Below are positions 1 through 9,100 of a stretch of 64,000 bases of DNA, one piece after another. How positions within the stretch are numbered: the first letter of the stretch is position 1; each line of letters starts with the position of its first letter. Location of the stretch: positions 372,001 to 436,000 of the forward strand of contig NZ_SJPW01000003.1 in the NCBI RefSeq assembly GCF_007860125.1, written 5' to 3'. This DNA is from Rubripirellula tenax (GTDB taxonomy: Bacteria; Planctomycetota; Planctomycetia; Pirellulales; Pirellulaceae). The notes under the pieces were generated by a model that was not told the DNA's origin, made no database searches, and was given only the letters and a program-made list of their open reading frames with translations. A program made the translations under genes and the position numbers.

Positions 1-8
1 GCTCGCCC

Positions 9-1031
9 ATGCAAACGCCCGCGTTGACTGATTTTGAACTCGGTCCTGTGCTTGGCGTTGGCACGGTTGGAACGATCTACCTTGCCACAGAGAATGCGAC
101 GGGGAACCGTGTTGCACTTAAGAAACTGCACCCTGGCGTCAGCCAAGACGTCAACATCCGCGCCCGATTTGAACGCGAGATGCTGATCCTCTCGCGGCTG
201 CGGCACCCCAACATCATCGCCTATCACGGCGGCGGTGATGACGGGGGAACACTTTTCTACTCGATGGAACTGGTCGAGGGCGGCACAGTCCGGGATCTAC
301 TTGAGACTCGCGGGGCATTCGCGTGGCCGGTTGTGGTCGAACTGGCTCGCCAGATCTGCTCGGCATTGCAGTACGCCCACAACCACGGAGTGATCCATCG
401 CGACCTCAAGCCGGGCAACCTGTTCCTGACTCGCGAAGGGGAACTAAAACTCGGCGACTTCGGAATCGCTCGCGATCTCCATAACGCCGACCTGACATCC
501 AGCGGGATGACCGTCGGGACGCACGCCTACATGGCCCCCGAACAGATCACAGGCGATACGTCGATCTCGGGAAAAGCCGACCTGTACGCACTCGGCTGCT
601 GCCTCTACGAGATGCTAGTAGGCAAGAAGGCCTTCAGCGGCGAGAACTTTGCCCAGCTTTTCGAACAGCACCTTCGGGCGGCGCCGCCTCGCGTTCGCGA
701 CTCGATCCCCGATTGCCCTCCCGAGCTGGACGAAATCATCAACCAATTGCTTGAAAAACGCCCGGAAGACCGCCCGTTCAATGCGCGCAAGGTTCAAGCA
801 ACGATGCTGCAACTCGACGAGACCTATCACACTCACGACCTCGCCGCGGAAATGCAGCGAGACGTTGCGGCCGATGGTGTCGTCGTGTCGCGTGGTCGTC
901 GAATCCTGGTCGACGAAATCCGAAACCGCATGGAAGGCGTCGAAGGCCGAACCATCAGCTGGAGTCGCTTGGCAATCCTTGCGGGCGTGATTGTCGCCGG
1001 AATCGCCATCGCCTCGACGCTTAGCCGTTAG
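9..1031 (+). CDS. PknB-type Ser/Thr protein kinase, C-terminal membrane anchor
   Basis: Predicted Hanks-type serine/threonine kinase of 340 residues. It starts with a glycine loop (GVGTVG, about residues 16-21), then the ATP-binding lysine in ALKKL, the catalytic loop HRDLKPGNLF, the magnesium motif DFGIARD and an APE motif, so all core catalytic residues are visible. The kinase domain ends near residue 265. A hydrophobic stretch at the extreme C-terminus (about 320-337) would anchor it in the membrane with the kinase in the cytoplasm. There are no extracellular repeats or PASTA domains, so it is shorter than many planctomycete kinases. The frame is open to the window edge, so the true start could lie upstream. 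Substrate unknown. Confidence 0.9.
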   Translation: MQTPALTDFELGPVLGVGTVGTIYLATENATGNRVALKKLHPGVSQDVNIRARFEREMLILSRLRHPNIIAYHGGGDDGGTLFYSMELVEGGTVRDLLETRGAFAWPVVVELARQICSALQYAHNHGVIHRDLKPGNLFLTREGELKLGDFGIARDLHNADLTSSGMTVGTHAYMAPEQITGDTSISGKADLYALGCCLYEMLVGKKAFSGENFAQLFEQHLRAAPPRVRDSIPDCPPELDEIINQLLEKRPEDRPFNARKVQATMLQLDETYHTHDLAAEMQRDVAADGVVVSRGRRILVDEIRNRMEGVEGRTISWSRLAILAGVIVAGIAIASTLSR

Positions 1032-1201
1032 TGCACGACAATTCGATGACACCGTCACCGAGTCAGGGGGTCGTGAACGGATAGCGATTCACTGCTATTC
1101 TGCCTGCCCAGGATCCAACCCTCAGCGTGACGATCCGCAACCCAACACCATTCGAAAGCCAAATTCGGTCATCGAATGCAAACCCTATTAGGAATACCCT
1201 G

Positions 1202-1888
1202 ATGACCCCACGATGTTTAGTCGGCGGTTTGGCGATGTCGTTCTCGCTTTTGATCGCCCCCGCCGTGAACGCCCAAGAGAAAGACGCACCAAAAGTGGAT
1301 CGCAACGAAGCCCAATCAATCGGATACTTCCTAGGAGTCTCCGTCGGCCAACAGATGAGCCAAAACGGATTCGAACTCGGCGACATTGATATCGAAGCAA
1401 TGCTTGGCGGTTTCAAGGACGGGATCAACAAAGCCGAAGCGTCGATGAGCGATGACGAACTCCGCGAAACTCAAGCGAAGATCCAGAAACTTCTGGAAAC
1501 TCGGTTGCGCAGCAAGGGCGTCAACTACCTGGCCAAAAATGCCAAAGATGAAGGCGTCGAAGCACTCGAAGGCGGCCTGCAGTACAAGGTCATCAAGGCG
1601 GGCGACGGCGAGTCACCAGCGGCTACCGACACCGTCAAGGTTCACTACACCGGCACACTGATCGACGGTACCGTCTTTGACAGCTCCGTCAAACGTGGCG
1701 AACCGGCAACGTTCCGCGTTAATCAAGTCATCAAGGGATGGCAGATGGCACTGCAAAAAATGCACGTTGGCGACAAGTGGATGCTCTACATCCCTTCGGA
1801 CCTGGCCTATGGCGAACGCGGATCCCCGGGCGCAATCGGACCTCACGAAGTGCTCGTGTTCGAAGTCGAGCTGCTGGAAATCCAGTAG
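1202..1888 (+). CDS. FKBP-type peptidyl-prolyl cis-trans isomerase, exported
   Basis: A 228-residue Mip/FkpA-like folding catalyst. A signal peptide ends in AVNAQ near residue 25. It is followed by a helical dimerisation region (about 35-115, starting with the YFLGVSVGQQM stretch typical of FKBP N-domains) and a C-terminal FKBP domain with VKVHYTGTLIDGTVFDSS, VIKGWQMAL and the YGERG..IGPHEVLVFEVELL end. It should isomerise X-Pro bonds of secreted proteins in the periplasm. I chose ATG 1202 because it places the signal peptide at the N-terminus. The longer frame from 1127 adds 25 polar residues before it and is unlikely. Confidence 0.92.
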   Translation: MTPRCLVGGLAMSFSLLIAPAVNAQEKDAPKVDRNEAQSIGYFLGVSVGQQMSQNGFELGDIDIEAMLGGFKDGINKAEASMSDDELRETQAKIQKLLETRLRSKGVNYLAKNAKDEGVEALEGGLQYKVIKAGDGESPAATDTVKVHYTGTLIDGTVFDSSVKRGEPATFRVNQVIKGWQMALQKMHVGDKWMLYIPSDLAYGERGSPGAIGPHEVLVFEVELLEIQ

Positions 1889-1926
1889 TCGCCGCAAGCG
1901 ACTTCCAGCGATCCTGATGAACCTAC

Positions 1927-1954
1927 CCATGCGGCGATTTTGTTCGCCGCATGG
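1927..1954. terminator. Hairpin between convergent genes, probable terminator
   Basis: An 11-bp perfect inverted repeat (CCATGCGGCGA at 1927-1937 and TCGCCGCATGG at 1944-1954) with a 6-base T-rich loop. It lies between the end of the FKBP gene (1888) and the end of the convergent AraC gene (1974). There is no clear T-tract on either side, so a classic rho-independent terminator is not proven, but the position suits a bidirectional transcription stop or an mRNA 3' stabiliser. Confidence 0.6.
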
Positions 1955-1973
1955 CTCGGGTGCTCACTTCGAA

Positions 1974-2843
1974 TCAACTTGCAGGCGCGTTTCGATTTCG
2001 ATATTCGCGAGGCGACACGCCCATGAAGACCCGAAACTGGCGGCTGAAATAGTTGCTATCCGAGAAGCCCACTGCCAGCGCGATATCAGTGACGCTTCGT
2101 TCCCCTCGCTGCAGCATCAAACAGGCTTGACGAACCCTCAACTGAATCAAGTACTTGATCGGCGGGCACCCCATCGTCGATTCGAACGTACGCAAAAAAT
2201 TGCGGCGAGACATCCCCGAAATATCAATCAACTCGTCAAGCGTGATGGGATCGGCGTAGTGCCGCTCGATGTGCGAGATCGCGTCGGCGACTCTTAGCAA
2301 CGATTTACTCTGAGGACTTCGCGACTTGCTGTAACATCGCGACAGGAAAGTCGCCAACTGAAGCAGCGCCGTTGTGGCCATGACCCCAAACCCTGGGTCA
2401 CGTTCGGTCAGTTCCGCGTCAAGCTGGTCCACCAATCGCATCGCCGCAACCAAGTCGAGCGGCGACAACTGCAACCGACTGCTAAACATGTGCCGCTTGC
2501 GCCACGCTGGTTCGAGCGTGAAGAGCGCGTGATAACCGGGCAACGATTGCAGATCCCCCATCCCCATCGGCAAATCATCCGCGTCGAACAGAATATTGAT
2601 CAAACGCAGTTGATCCATGTTCAGATAGTCGTGAGGCCGCGCGCCGCCGATCACAAACGTGTCGCCCGTCGTCACCTCGTAAGAGTCTTCGCCGGTAATG
2701 TGCACACCATGCCCACCGGTGATGATGACGATCTCCGAAAACTCATGCGAATGCAGACCGAACGGCTCCTGTGGATCCCGTCGTTCGACGACGATCGGGA
2801 ATCCGTCTTTGTGAAACCAGTCCTCTTTCTTCAACACCTGCAT
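1974..2843 (-). CDS. AraC-family regulator, probable rhamnose operon activator
   Basis: A 289-residue regulator with an N-terminal cupin sensing domain ([14 protein letters not shown] near residue 30) and a C-terminal pair of AraC HTH motifs (about 185-285, including [19 protein letters not shown] and [21 protein letters not shown]). The architecture is that of RhaS/RhaR, and it is divergent from the L-rhamnose isomerase gene. The inference is that it senses L-rhamnose and activates the operon at 3071-15387, and perhaps itself. I chose ATG 2843 ([10 protein letters not shown]) over the upstream in-frame start at 2912, since the extra 23 residues look unrelated to the cupin fold. It could be called rhaS/rhaR-like, but orthology cannot be settled here. 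Confidence 0.85.
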   Translation of the reverse strand: MQVLKKEDWFHKDGFPIVVERRDPQEPFGLHSHEFSEIVIITGGHGVHITGEDSYEVTTGDTFVIGGARPHDYLNMDQLRLINILFDADDLPMGMGDLQSLPGYHALFTLEPAWRKRHMFSSRLQLSPLDLVAAMRLVDQLDAELTERDPGFGVMATTALLQLATFLSRCYSKSRSPQSKSLLRVADAISHIERHYADPITLDELIDISGMSRRNFLRTFESTMGCPPIKYLIQLRVRQACLMLQRGERSVTDIALAVGFSDSNYFSRQFRVFMGVSPREYRNRNAPAS

Positions 2844-3070
2844 GGGCCAGAAAACACTCCAATGCCGACGAACCGGCCAGTAAAGTTCGAGTAAGCGAAA
2901 CGCAACAGCCATCGCCGCACCCTGCGAACTGGCATTATTGTGCTATAAACTGACACGATCGTCAAGGTTTCGGTCCCCAGATGAGGCTACATTGGCAACC
3001 ATCCAAGGAAGAGTCTTTTCGTCAATACAATGACTCGCATTCTAATTTCCTCCTTTCTCGGACCTTCGGC
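2844..3070. promoter_or_regulatory. Divergent regulatory region, AraC regulator / rhamnose isomerase
   Basis: This 227-bp spacer separates the divergent starts of the AraC gene and rhaA, so it should carry both promoters and the activator sites. A TATAAA hexamer at 2944-2949 is a possible -10 element for rhaA, but no convincing -35 stands 17 bp upstream. Two GGCCAG hexamers about 28 bp apart (near 2845 and 2874) could be half-sites. Only the divergent geometry is strong evidence. Confidence 0.4.
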
Positions 3071-4354
3071 ATGACACACTCGGCCAACTCACAAAAAGCT
3101 TACGAGCTTGCGATCGAAAAATACGCATCGATGGGTGTCGATGTGGAACAGGCCCTTCAACGACTCAAATCGGTCGCCATTTCCGTTCACTGTTGGCAGG
3201 GCGACGACGTCGCTGGCTTTGAAGACAACGGCACGGCGTTAGGAAGCGGACTGGCCGTGACCGGCAACTACCCCGGGCGGGCCCGTACTGCGGATGAACT
3301 GCGAACCGACCTCGAGATGGCGTATTCGTTGATCCCGGGAAAACATCGTTTGAATCTGCACGCGTTGTACGGCGAATTCCACGGGCCCGTTGATCGAAAC
3401 GAGATTGGTGTCGAACACTTCCAAGGTTGGATGGATTGGGCGGGAAGCAACGGCATCAGCCTGGATTTCAACCCCAGCTACTTCTCGCATCCCAAAGCCA
3501 ACGACGGATTCACGCTCTCGCACCCCGATGCCGGCATTCGTCGTTTCTGGGTCGACCACGGAATCGCGTGCCGCAAGATTGGCGCCGCGATGGGCAAGGC
3601 CCAAGGCAACGCATGCGTCAACAACGTTTGGGTTCCCGACGGCTACAAAGATACGCCGGCCGATCGCAAGGCGCCGCGAGAACGCCTGGCCGCGTCGCTT
3701 GATGCCGTCTTCGCTGAATCGATCGACAAGTCCTATTTGTTGGATGCGGTCGAATGCAAATTGTTTGGCATCGGTTCCGAAAGCTACGTCGTCGGATCGC
3801 ACGAATTTTACATGGGCTATGCGATCTCGCGCGACAAAGTCCTATGCTTGGACGCCGGTCACTTCCATCCCACCGAAGTAATCTCGGACAAGATCACGTC
3901 GACCTTATTGTATGTCGACGAACTGCTGTTGCACGTCAGCCGAGGCGTGCGTTGGGACAGCGATCATGTGGTGACGTTTTCGGACGAACTGCAATCGATC
4001 ATGCAAGAAATTGTTCGTGGCGACTATCTAGACCGGGTCCACATCGGATTGGACTTCTTCGATGCCAGCATCAACCGGGTTGCCGCCTGGGCAATCGGGA
4101 CTCGCAACGCGCTCAAGGCCGTGCTGGCCGCGCTCCTTGAGCCGACGGAAATGTTGCGCCGATACGAAGCCGATGGCGATTACACGGGCCGATTGGCGAT
4201 TCTTGAAGAACAAAAAATGATGCCCTTGGGCGCCGTTTGGGACCACTACTGTGAAATCTCCGGTGCACCGGCTGGTTCGCAGTGGCTCGAAAAAGTTCGC
4301 GATTACGAAACGGATGTGTTGTCACACCGGGCCTCGCACACCGCTTCGGTCTAG
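3071..4354 (+). CDS. rhaA: L-rhamnose isomerase
   Basis: A 427-residue L-rhamnose isomerase that converts L-rhamnose to L-rhamnulose in the cytoplasm with a divalent metal. Recognisable family stretches are [17 protein letters not shown] near the N-terminus, [47 protein letters not shown] and [12 protein letters not shown]. The last contains candidate metal ligands. The length matches the family (about 415-430). Start ATG 3071 gives [11 protein letters not shown], and the extra 30 residues of the frame from 2981 are not family-like. It is the first gene of a same-strand run reaching 15387 and anchors its interpretation as a rhamnose pathway. Confidence 0.96.
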   Translation: MTHSANSQKAYELAIEKYASMGVDVEQALQRLKSVAISVHCWQGDDVAGFEDNGTALGSGLAVTGNYPGRARTADELRTDLEMAYSLIPGKHRLNLHALYGEFHGPVDRNEIGVEHFQGWMDWAGSNGISLDFNPSYFSHPKANDGFTLSHPDAGIRRFWVDHGIACRKIGAAMGKAQGNACVNNVWVPDGYKDTPADRKAPRERLAASLDAVFAESIDKSYLLDAVECKLFGIGSESYVVGSHEFYMGYAISRDKVLCLDAGHFHPTEVISDKITSTLLYVDELLLHVSRGVRWDSDHVVTFSDELQSIMQEIVRGDYLDRVHIGLDFFDASINRVAAWAIGTRNALKAVLAALLEPTEMLRRYEADGDYTGRLAILEEQKMMPLGAVWDHYCEISGAPAGSQWLEKVRDYETDVLSHRASHTASV

Positions 4355-4416
4355 TTCGGCCATTCATATTTTTCTTTACTTGCTACCTCTCTATTCTTTC
4401 CAATCATTGAGATCCC

Positions 4417-5841
4417 ATGAGTGATGAGACGTCCAATTCAGGCGGCGAATTTGAACGCGAACCGGTACCTGATTCAGCACTGATGGGTTCGGGCAAGTTT
4501 TGGGGAATGTACGCGGGAGAGCATGCCGCGGGTACAGAATTCATGATCGGCCCGTTGTTTTTAGCAACCGGTGCCAGTCTGCAAGACTTGCTGCTGGGGC
4601 TACTGCTGGGCAACGTTCTGGCCGTATTGACGTGGCGTTTTTTGGTCACGCCGATCGCGATCGCAAAACGCATGACGCTGTACTATCAGCTCGAACGGAT
4701 CGCGGGCGGGTCGCTGGTAAAACTTTACAACGTCATCAACGGTTTACTGTTCTGCTTTTTAGCCGGTGCAATGGTGACGGTTTCCGCATCCGCAGTCGGT
4801 GTCCCGTTTGGAATCACCTTTGACGTGCCCGAGGCGATGTTCGGACTGAGTAACGGGTCGTTCACCGCGCTCGTTGCGATCGTCGGTGTTGTCATCGCAG
4901 TCGTTGCGGCGGGCGGCTATGACCGCGTTGCTCACTTCGCCAATATCGCAGCACCCTGGATGATCGGCGTCTTCGCCGCTTGCGGGATCGTGTCGCTCGG
5001 TCTGATGGGGGCGACGACGTCGGCTTCACTGACCGAAGGGAAGTTTTGGACCGACGCGATCGCGTTCGTGCAAGAAAAGAACGGACCGCAAACGTTTGGG
5101 TTCTGGCAAATTGTTGTGTTTGCCTGGCTGTGCAACGGGGCGATGCACTTTGGAATGGCCGACCTTTCGATCTTCCGTTTTGCACGCAGCAAGGCATCCG
5201 GATGGGCACCTGCGATCGGCATGTTCCTGGGCCACTATATGGCCTGGATCGCGGCCGCACTTTTGATGGCCGCGCTGATCAAACTGCAACCTGAGTTGGC
5301 ACTCGGTAGCGACGGCAAGGTTTCCGCCAATCCCGGACTGCTTGCGTTTCAATCAGTCGGCTGGACCGGAATCATTTGCGTGGTGATTGCTGGCTGGACG
5401 ACCGCGAACCCAACGATCTATCGCGCGGGACTCGCGTTCCAGGGCGTCATTCCCGGCAGCTCGCGAACGGCAATGACTTTGGTTGCCGGTGCAATCGCGA
5501 CCATCGCCGGCGCGTTCCCCAACCTGTCCGCACAACTGCTGGGATTCGTTGGAACCTATGGAACAGTACTGGGCCCGATGGGTGCGATCATCTTTGTCGA
5601 CTTCTACTTCATGAAACGTTTCGGACTCCGCGACGAGTATGCCGCCCACAACAAGATCGCGATCAACGCCGCGGTGCTGATCGCCTGGCTGCTTCCTGTT
5701 GCGATCGGGATTTACATGATTTTCGCGCAAGGATTGTTCGCGGCCTATGCGGTACTTCCATGTTGGATCGCAAGCGGTGTGATCTACCTTCTGCTCAGCA
5801 AAGTGATGCAGAAAAACGACACCACGTCCGTCGTCTCCTAA
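4417..5841 (+). CDS. NCS1/cytosine-permease-like transporter, candidate rhamnose permease
   Basis: A 474-residue polytopic protein with about 12 hydrophobic helices. The N-terminal GMYAGEHAAGTEFMIGPLFLATGAS stretch and the layout recall purine-cytosine permeases of the NCS1 family, which are cation symporters for nucleobases. Here it sits 62 bp after rhaA and before a rhamnosidase, with no nucleobase gene nearby. Its most likely cargo is therefore L-rhamnose or a related deoxy sugar (inference from context). No RhaT-type transporter is in the locus. The following small membrane gene starts 29 bp downstream and may be an accessory subunit. Confidence 0.8.
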   Translation: MSDETSNSGGEFEREPVPDSALMGSGKFWGMYAGEHAAGTEFMIGPLFLATGASLQDLLLGLLLGNVLAVLTWRFLVTPIAIAKRMTLYYQLERIAGGSLVKLYNVINGLLFCFLAGAMVTVSASAVGVPFGITFDVPEAMFGLSNGSFTALVAIVGVVIAVVAAGGYDRVAHFANIAAPWMIGVFAACGIVSLGLMGATTSASLTEGKFWTDAIAFVQEKNGPQTFGFWQIVVFAWLCNGAMHFGMADLSIFRFARSKASGWAPAIGMFLGHYMAWIAAALLMAALIKLQPELALGSDGKVSANPGLLAFQSVGWTGIICVVIAGWTTANPTIYRAGLAFQGVIPGSSRTAMTLVAGAIATIAGAFPNLSAQLLGFVGTYGTVLGPMGAIIFVDFYFMKRFGLRDEYAAHNKIAINAAVLIAWLLPVAIGIYMIFAQGLFAAYAVLPCWIASGVIYLLLSKVMQKNDTTSVVS

Positions 5842-5870
5842 CGCAAACCACTCTCGAAGAGATTCTTCCC

Positions 5871-6068
5871 ATGAATGCAATCACAAAAATCGTTTCGTTG
5901 GTTTCGTTAACCGCCGTCGTCCTCCCTTGCGTGCTGTTCTTTTTCGGAACCGTTGAATTGAACGTCGTGAAGTGGGCCGCTTTGGCCGGTACGATCGGAT
6001 GGTTCATCGCGGCACCACTTTGGATGAGCAACAAGCCCGAAATCGACGACGCTGAAGTCCAAATCTAA
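5871..6068 (+). CDS. Small two-TM membrane protein of the rhamnose operon
   Basis: A 65-residue protein with two hydrophobic segments (about 8-27 and 35-52), a short turn between them and an acidic tail ending EIDDAEVQI. It starts at ATG 5871, 29 bp after the permease, and the rhamnosidase gene begins 62 bp later. I do not recognise a family. Position and size suggest a stabilising or regulatory partner of the permease, comparable in size to small subunits of some symporters. Coding status rests on operon position, a good membrane-protein composition and a clean reading frame. Confidence 0.7.
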   Translation: MNAITKIVSLVSLTAVVLPCVLFFFGTVELNVVKWAALAGTIGWFIAAPLWMSNKPEIDDAEVQI

Positions 6069-6130
6069 AGCCCGAAAGCTTGAAGGACCTCTGCCCTGTC
6101 CCGCCTCCCCCTCCCGCCGTTCGACACACC

Positions 6131-9100
6131 ATGCAGCGCACCGTGAAACCAACCACCCTTTCTTTTATTTTCCTTTCCCTTGCATCTCTGGCGACACTCC
6201 AAGCCTTCGCCGTCGAACCGACGCATCTTCGATGTGAGTATCGGGAAAACCCGGTCGGCATTGACGTTGCATCACCTCGCTTGAATTGGCGTCTGGAATC
6301 ACGCGAACGCGGCCAAGTCCAAACGGCGTATCGCGTGCTCGTGGCTTCGTCGGCGGAAAAGTTGGCAGCGGGCGAGGGAGATCTTTGGGATTCGGGAAAG
6401 GTCGAATCGGATCAGTCGCTGTTCATTCCATACGCCGGCAAGCCACTGCTTTCGCGCACGGGGTGCTTTTGGAAAGTGCAAACCTGGGGCAACGACGGGT
6501 CCGAACCGACGACCAGCGAACCCGCATTCTGGTCGATGGGCTTGTTGGCGGACTCTGATTGGTCCGCCGATTACATTTCGTATCGCGACGAGTCATCGAT
6601 TCATACCGACGTCGAGAATCTGTACCTTCCCGCGGCGCGGCAATACCGAAAGGACTTTGCCGCCGCCAAACAGGTCGCACGCGCGACCGTCTATTCGACC
6701 TCGCTGGGTATCTATGAACTCCATCTCAACGGCAAACGTGTTGGCGACGCTTACTTTGCACCGGGATGGACCGACTATCGCAAGCGAGCTTACTACAACA
6801 CCTATGACGTGACGGACTTGGTTCGTGTCGGCGACAACGCCATCGGTGCATGGGTCGCCGACGGCTGGTACAGCGGTTATGTCGGATTCGGATTGCTAAC
6901 CGCGATGGGCACCGAACGCACCGGACGGGCGACGTATGGCAAGACGCCTTCGGTGATGGCACAGCTTGAAATCGAATACACCGACGGTTCCCGTGAAACG
7001 ATCGGTACCGACGAGAGTTGGAAGGTATCCGGGGACGGCCCGATTCAAGAAGCCGACCTGTTGATGGGTGAAGCCTATGATGCTGAAAAAGAAATGAAAG
7101 GCTGGACAGAATCCGGCTTTGACGACGGGGCTTGGCAGTCGGCCATCTTCGCTCGCGACAACGGCAACCCCACCGCGACCTTCTATCAACGGCGAAACCC
7201 GACGAAGCCAGGACAGGGCATCCGCAACTTGGGTGCCGAAGAAGAATTTGGGTTCAAACGCCCAAAGCTAGAAGCCTTTCCCGGCGTCCCGGTGCGTGTG
7301 ACCGAAGAAATCTCAGCGAAGAAAGTGACCCAACGAGAACCAGGGGTCTTCGTCTTTGACCTCGGCCAAAATTTTGCTGGCGTGATTCGGTTGAAGATCA
7401 AAGGACCAGCCGGCCAACGCGTTCGCATTCGCTATGCCGAAATGCTTCATCCCGACGGCCGAATGATGACCGAGAATCTGCGCAAAGCACGCGCGACAGA
7501 CTTCTATACGTGCAGCGGTGATCCCGATGGTGAGATCTACCAACCGCGGTTCACGTTCCACGGATTCCAATTCGTCGAACTGGAAAATTTCCCGGGCACG
7601 CCTTCGCTGGACACGGTCACCGGTTTGGTGATGCACAGCGACACGCCGATGGTCAGCGAGTTTGAATGCAGCGACTCGATGGTCAATCGCTTGTTTCAAA
7701 ACGTGCTGTGGACACAACGCGCCAACTTCTTGGACTTACCTACCGATTGCCCCCAGCGCGACGAACGAATGGGATGGACCGGTGACGCACAAGCCTATGT
7801 CGCCACCGCCGCCTACAACGCGGACATCGGTGCGTTCTATACCAAGTGGCTTCGCGAATTGATGGAGTCGCAGCGTCCCAGCGGCGCGTTCCCCGGCTAC
7901 GCACCGTTCCCGTTCCAACACGGCTGGGACTTTGGCACCGCATGGGCCGACGCGGGTGTGATTTGTCCGTGGACGCTTTGGCAAGCCTACGGCGACACTC
8001 GCGTGATCGAAACGTGCTGGGAACCGATGACCAAGTTCATGGATTGGCGCAACCAAACATCGGTTGATGACCTGGGGATCAATCACGGGAACGCATGGGG
8101 CGACTGGCTGGCCCAGGGCGCCGAAACTCCGCTCGATTACGTCGATTCGATCTACTACGCGATCTCGGCCAAGATGATGTCCGAAATGGCTGCCGCAATC
8201 GGTCGTGACGAAGAAGCCGCCGCCTATCAAAATCAATTCGAGAAAACCAAGGCGGCGTTTCAGGCCAAGTACGTCAATGATGACGGCAGCGTGAACGTCA
8301 AAACACAGACCGCTCAAGCATTGGCGTTATTCGCCGACTTGATTCCCGACGACAAACGCGAAGCGACCGGGCAACACTTGGCCGACATGCTGGCCGACAA
8401 CGGCAACCACATGGCCACCGGCTTCTTGGGCACACGTCCGCTGTTGCCCGTTCTGTCCGCATCGGGCCAACACGATTTAGCGACGTTTTTGTTGCAGTCG
8501 CGTGAGTTCCCGTCGTGGGGCTACGAGATTTCCAACGGCGCGACAACGATCTGGGAACGCTGGGACAGTTACACCAAAGAAGACGCTTTCGGCCGGCACA
8601 ACGCGGCGATGAATTCGTTCTCGCACTACGCATTCGGTGCCGTTTGCGAGTGGATGTTTCATACGTTGGCTGGCATTCAGTCCGATGGACCGGGATATGC
8701 AACGATCAGCATCCGGCCGCAACCGCCCGCACCGGCCAGCAACGCGATGCACACGCCGATCGACTGGGTCAACGCGTCGTACGATTCGATTCGTGGTCCA
8801 ATCCAAAGCAGTTGGAAACTCGCCGATAGTGACTTCCGATTGAACGTGACGATCCCGGCCAATACGACGGCAACCGTCTATCTGCCGACCGGTGATACCG
8901 CCAGCATCAAAGAAGGCGGCAAGTCGATCAGCGACAACCCGCACATCAAACTGCTGCGCGCCGATGCAAACGAAGCGGTACTAAGCGTTGCATCGGGGCG
9001 ATACGAGTTCGTCGCATCCAACAGCATTGCCAAGGCCGACGTCACGCTGAAAACGACGAAGCCCAAAGACACTTCGATCAACCCCGACGGGATCGACGTC

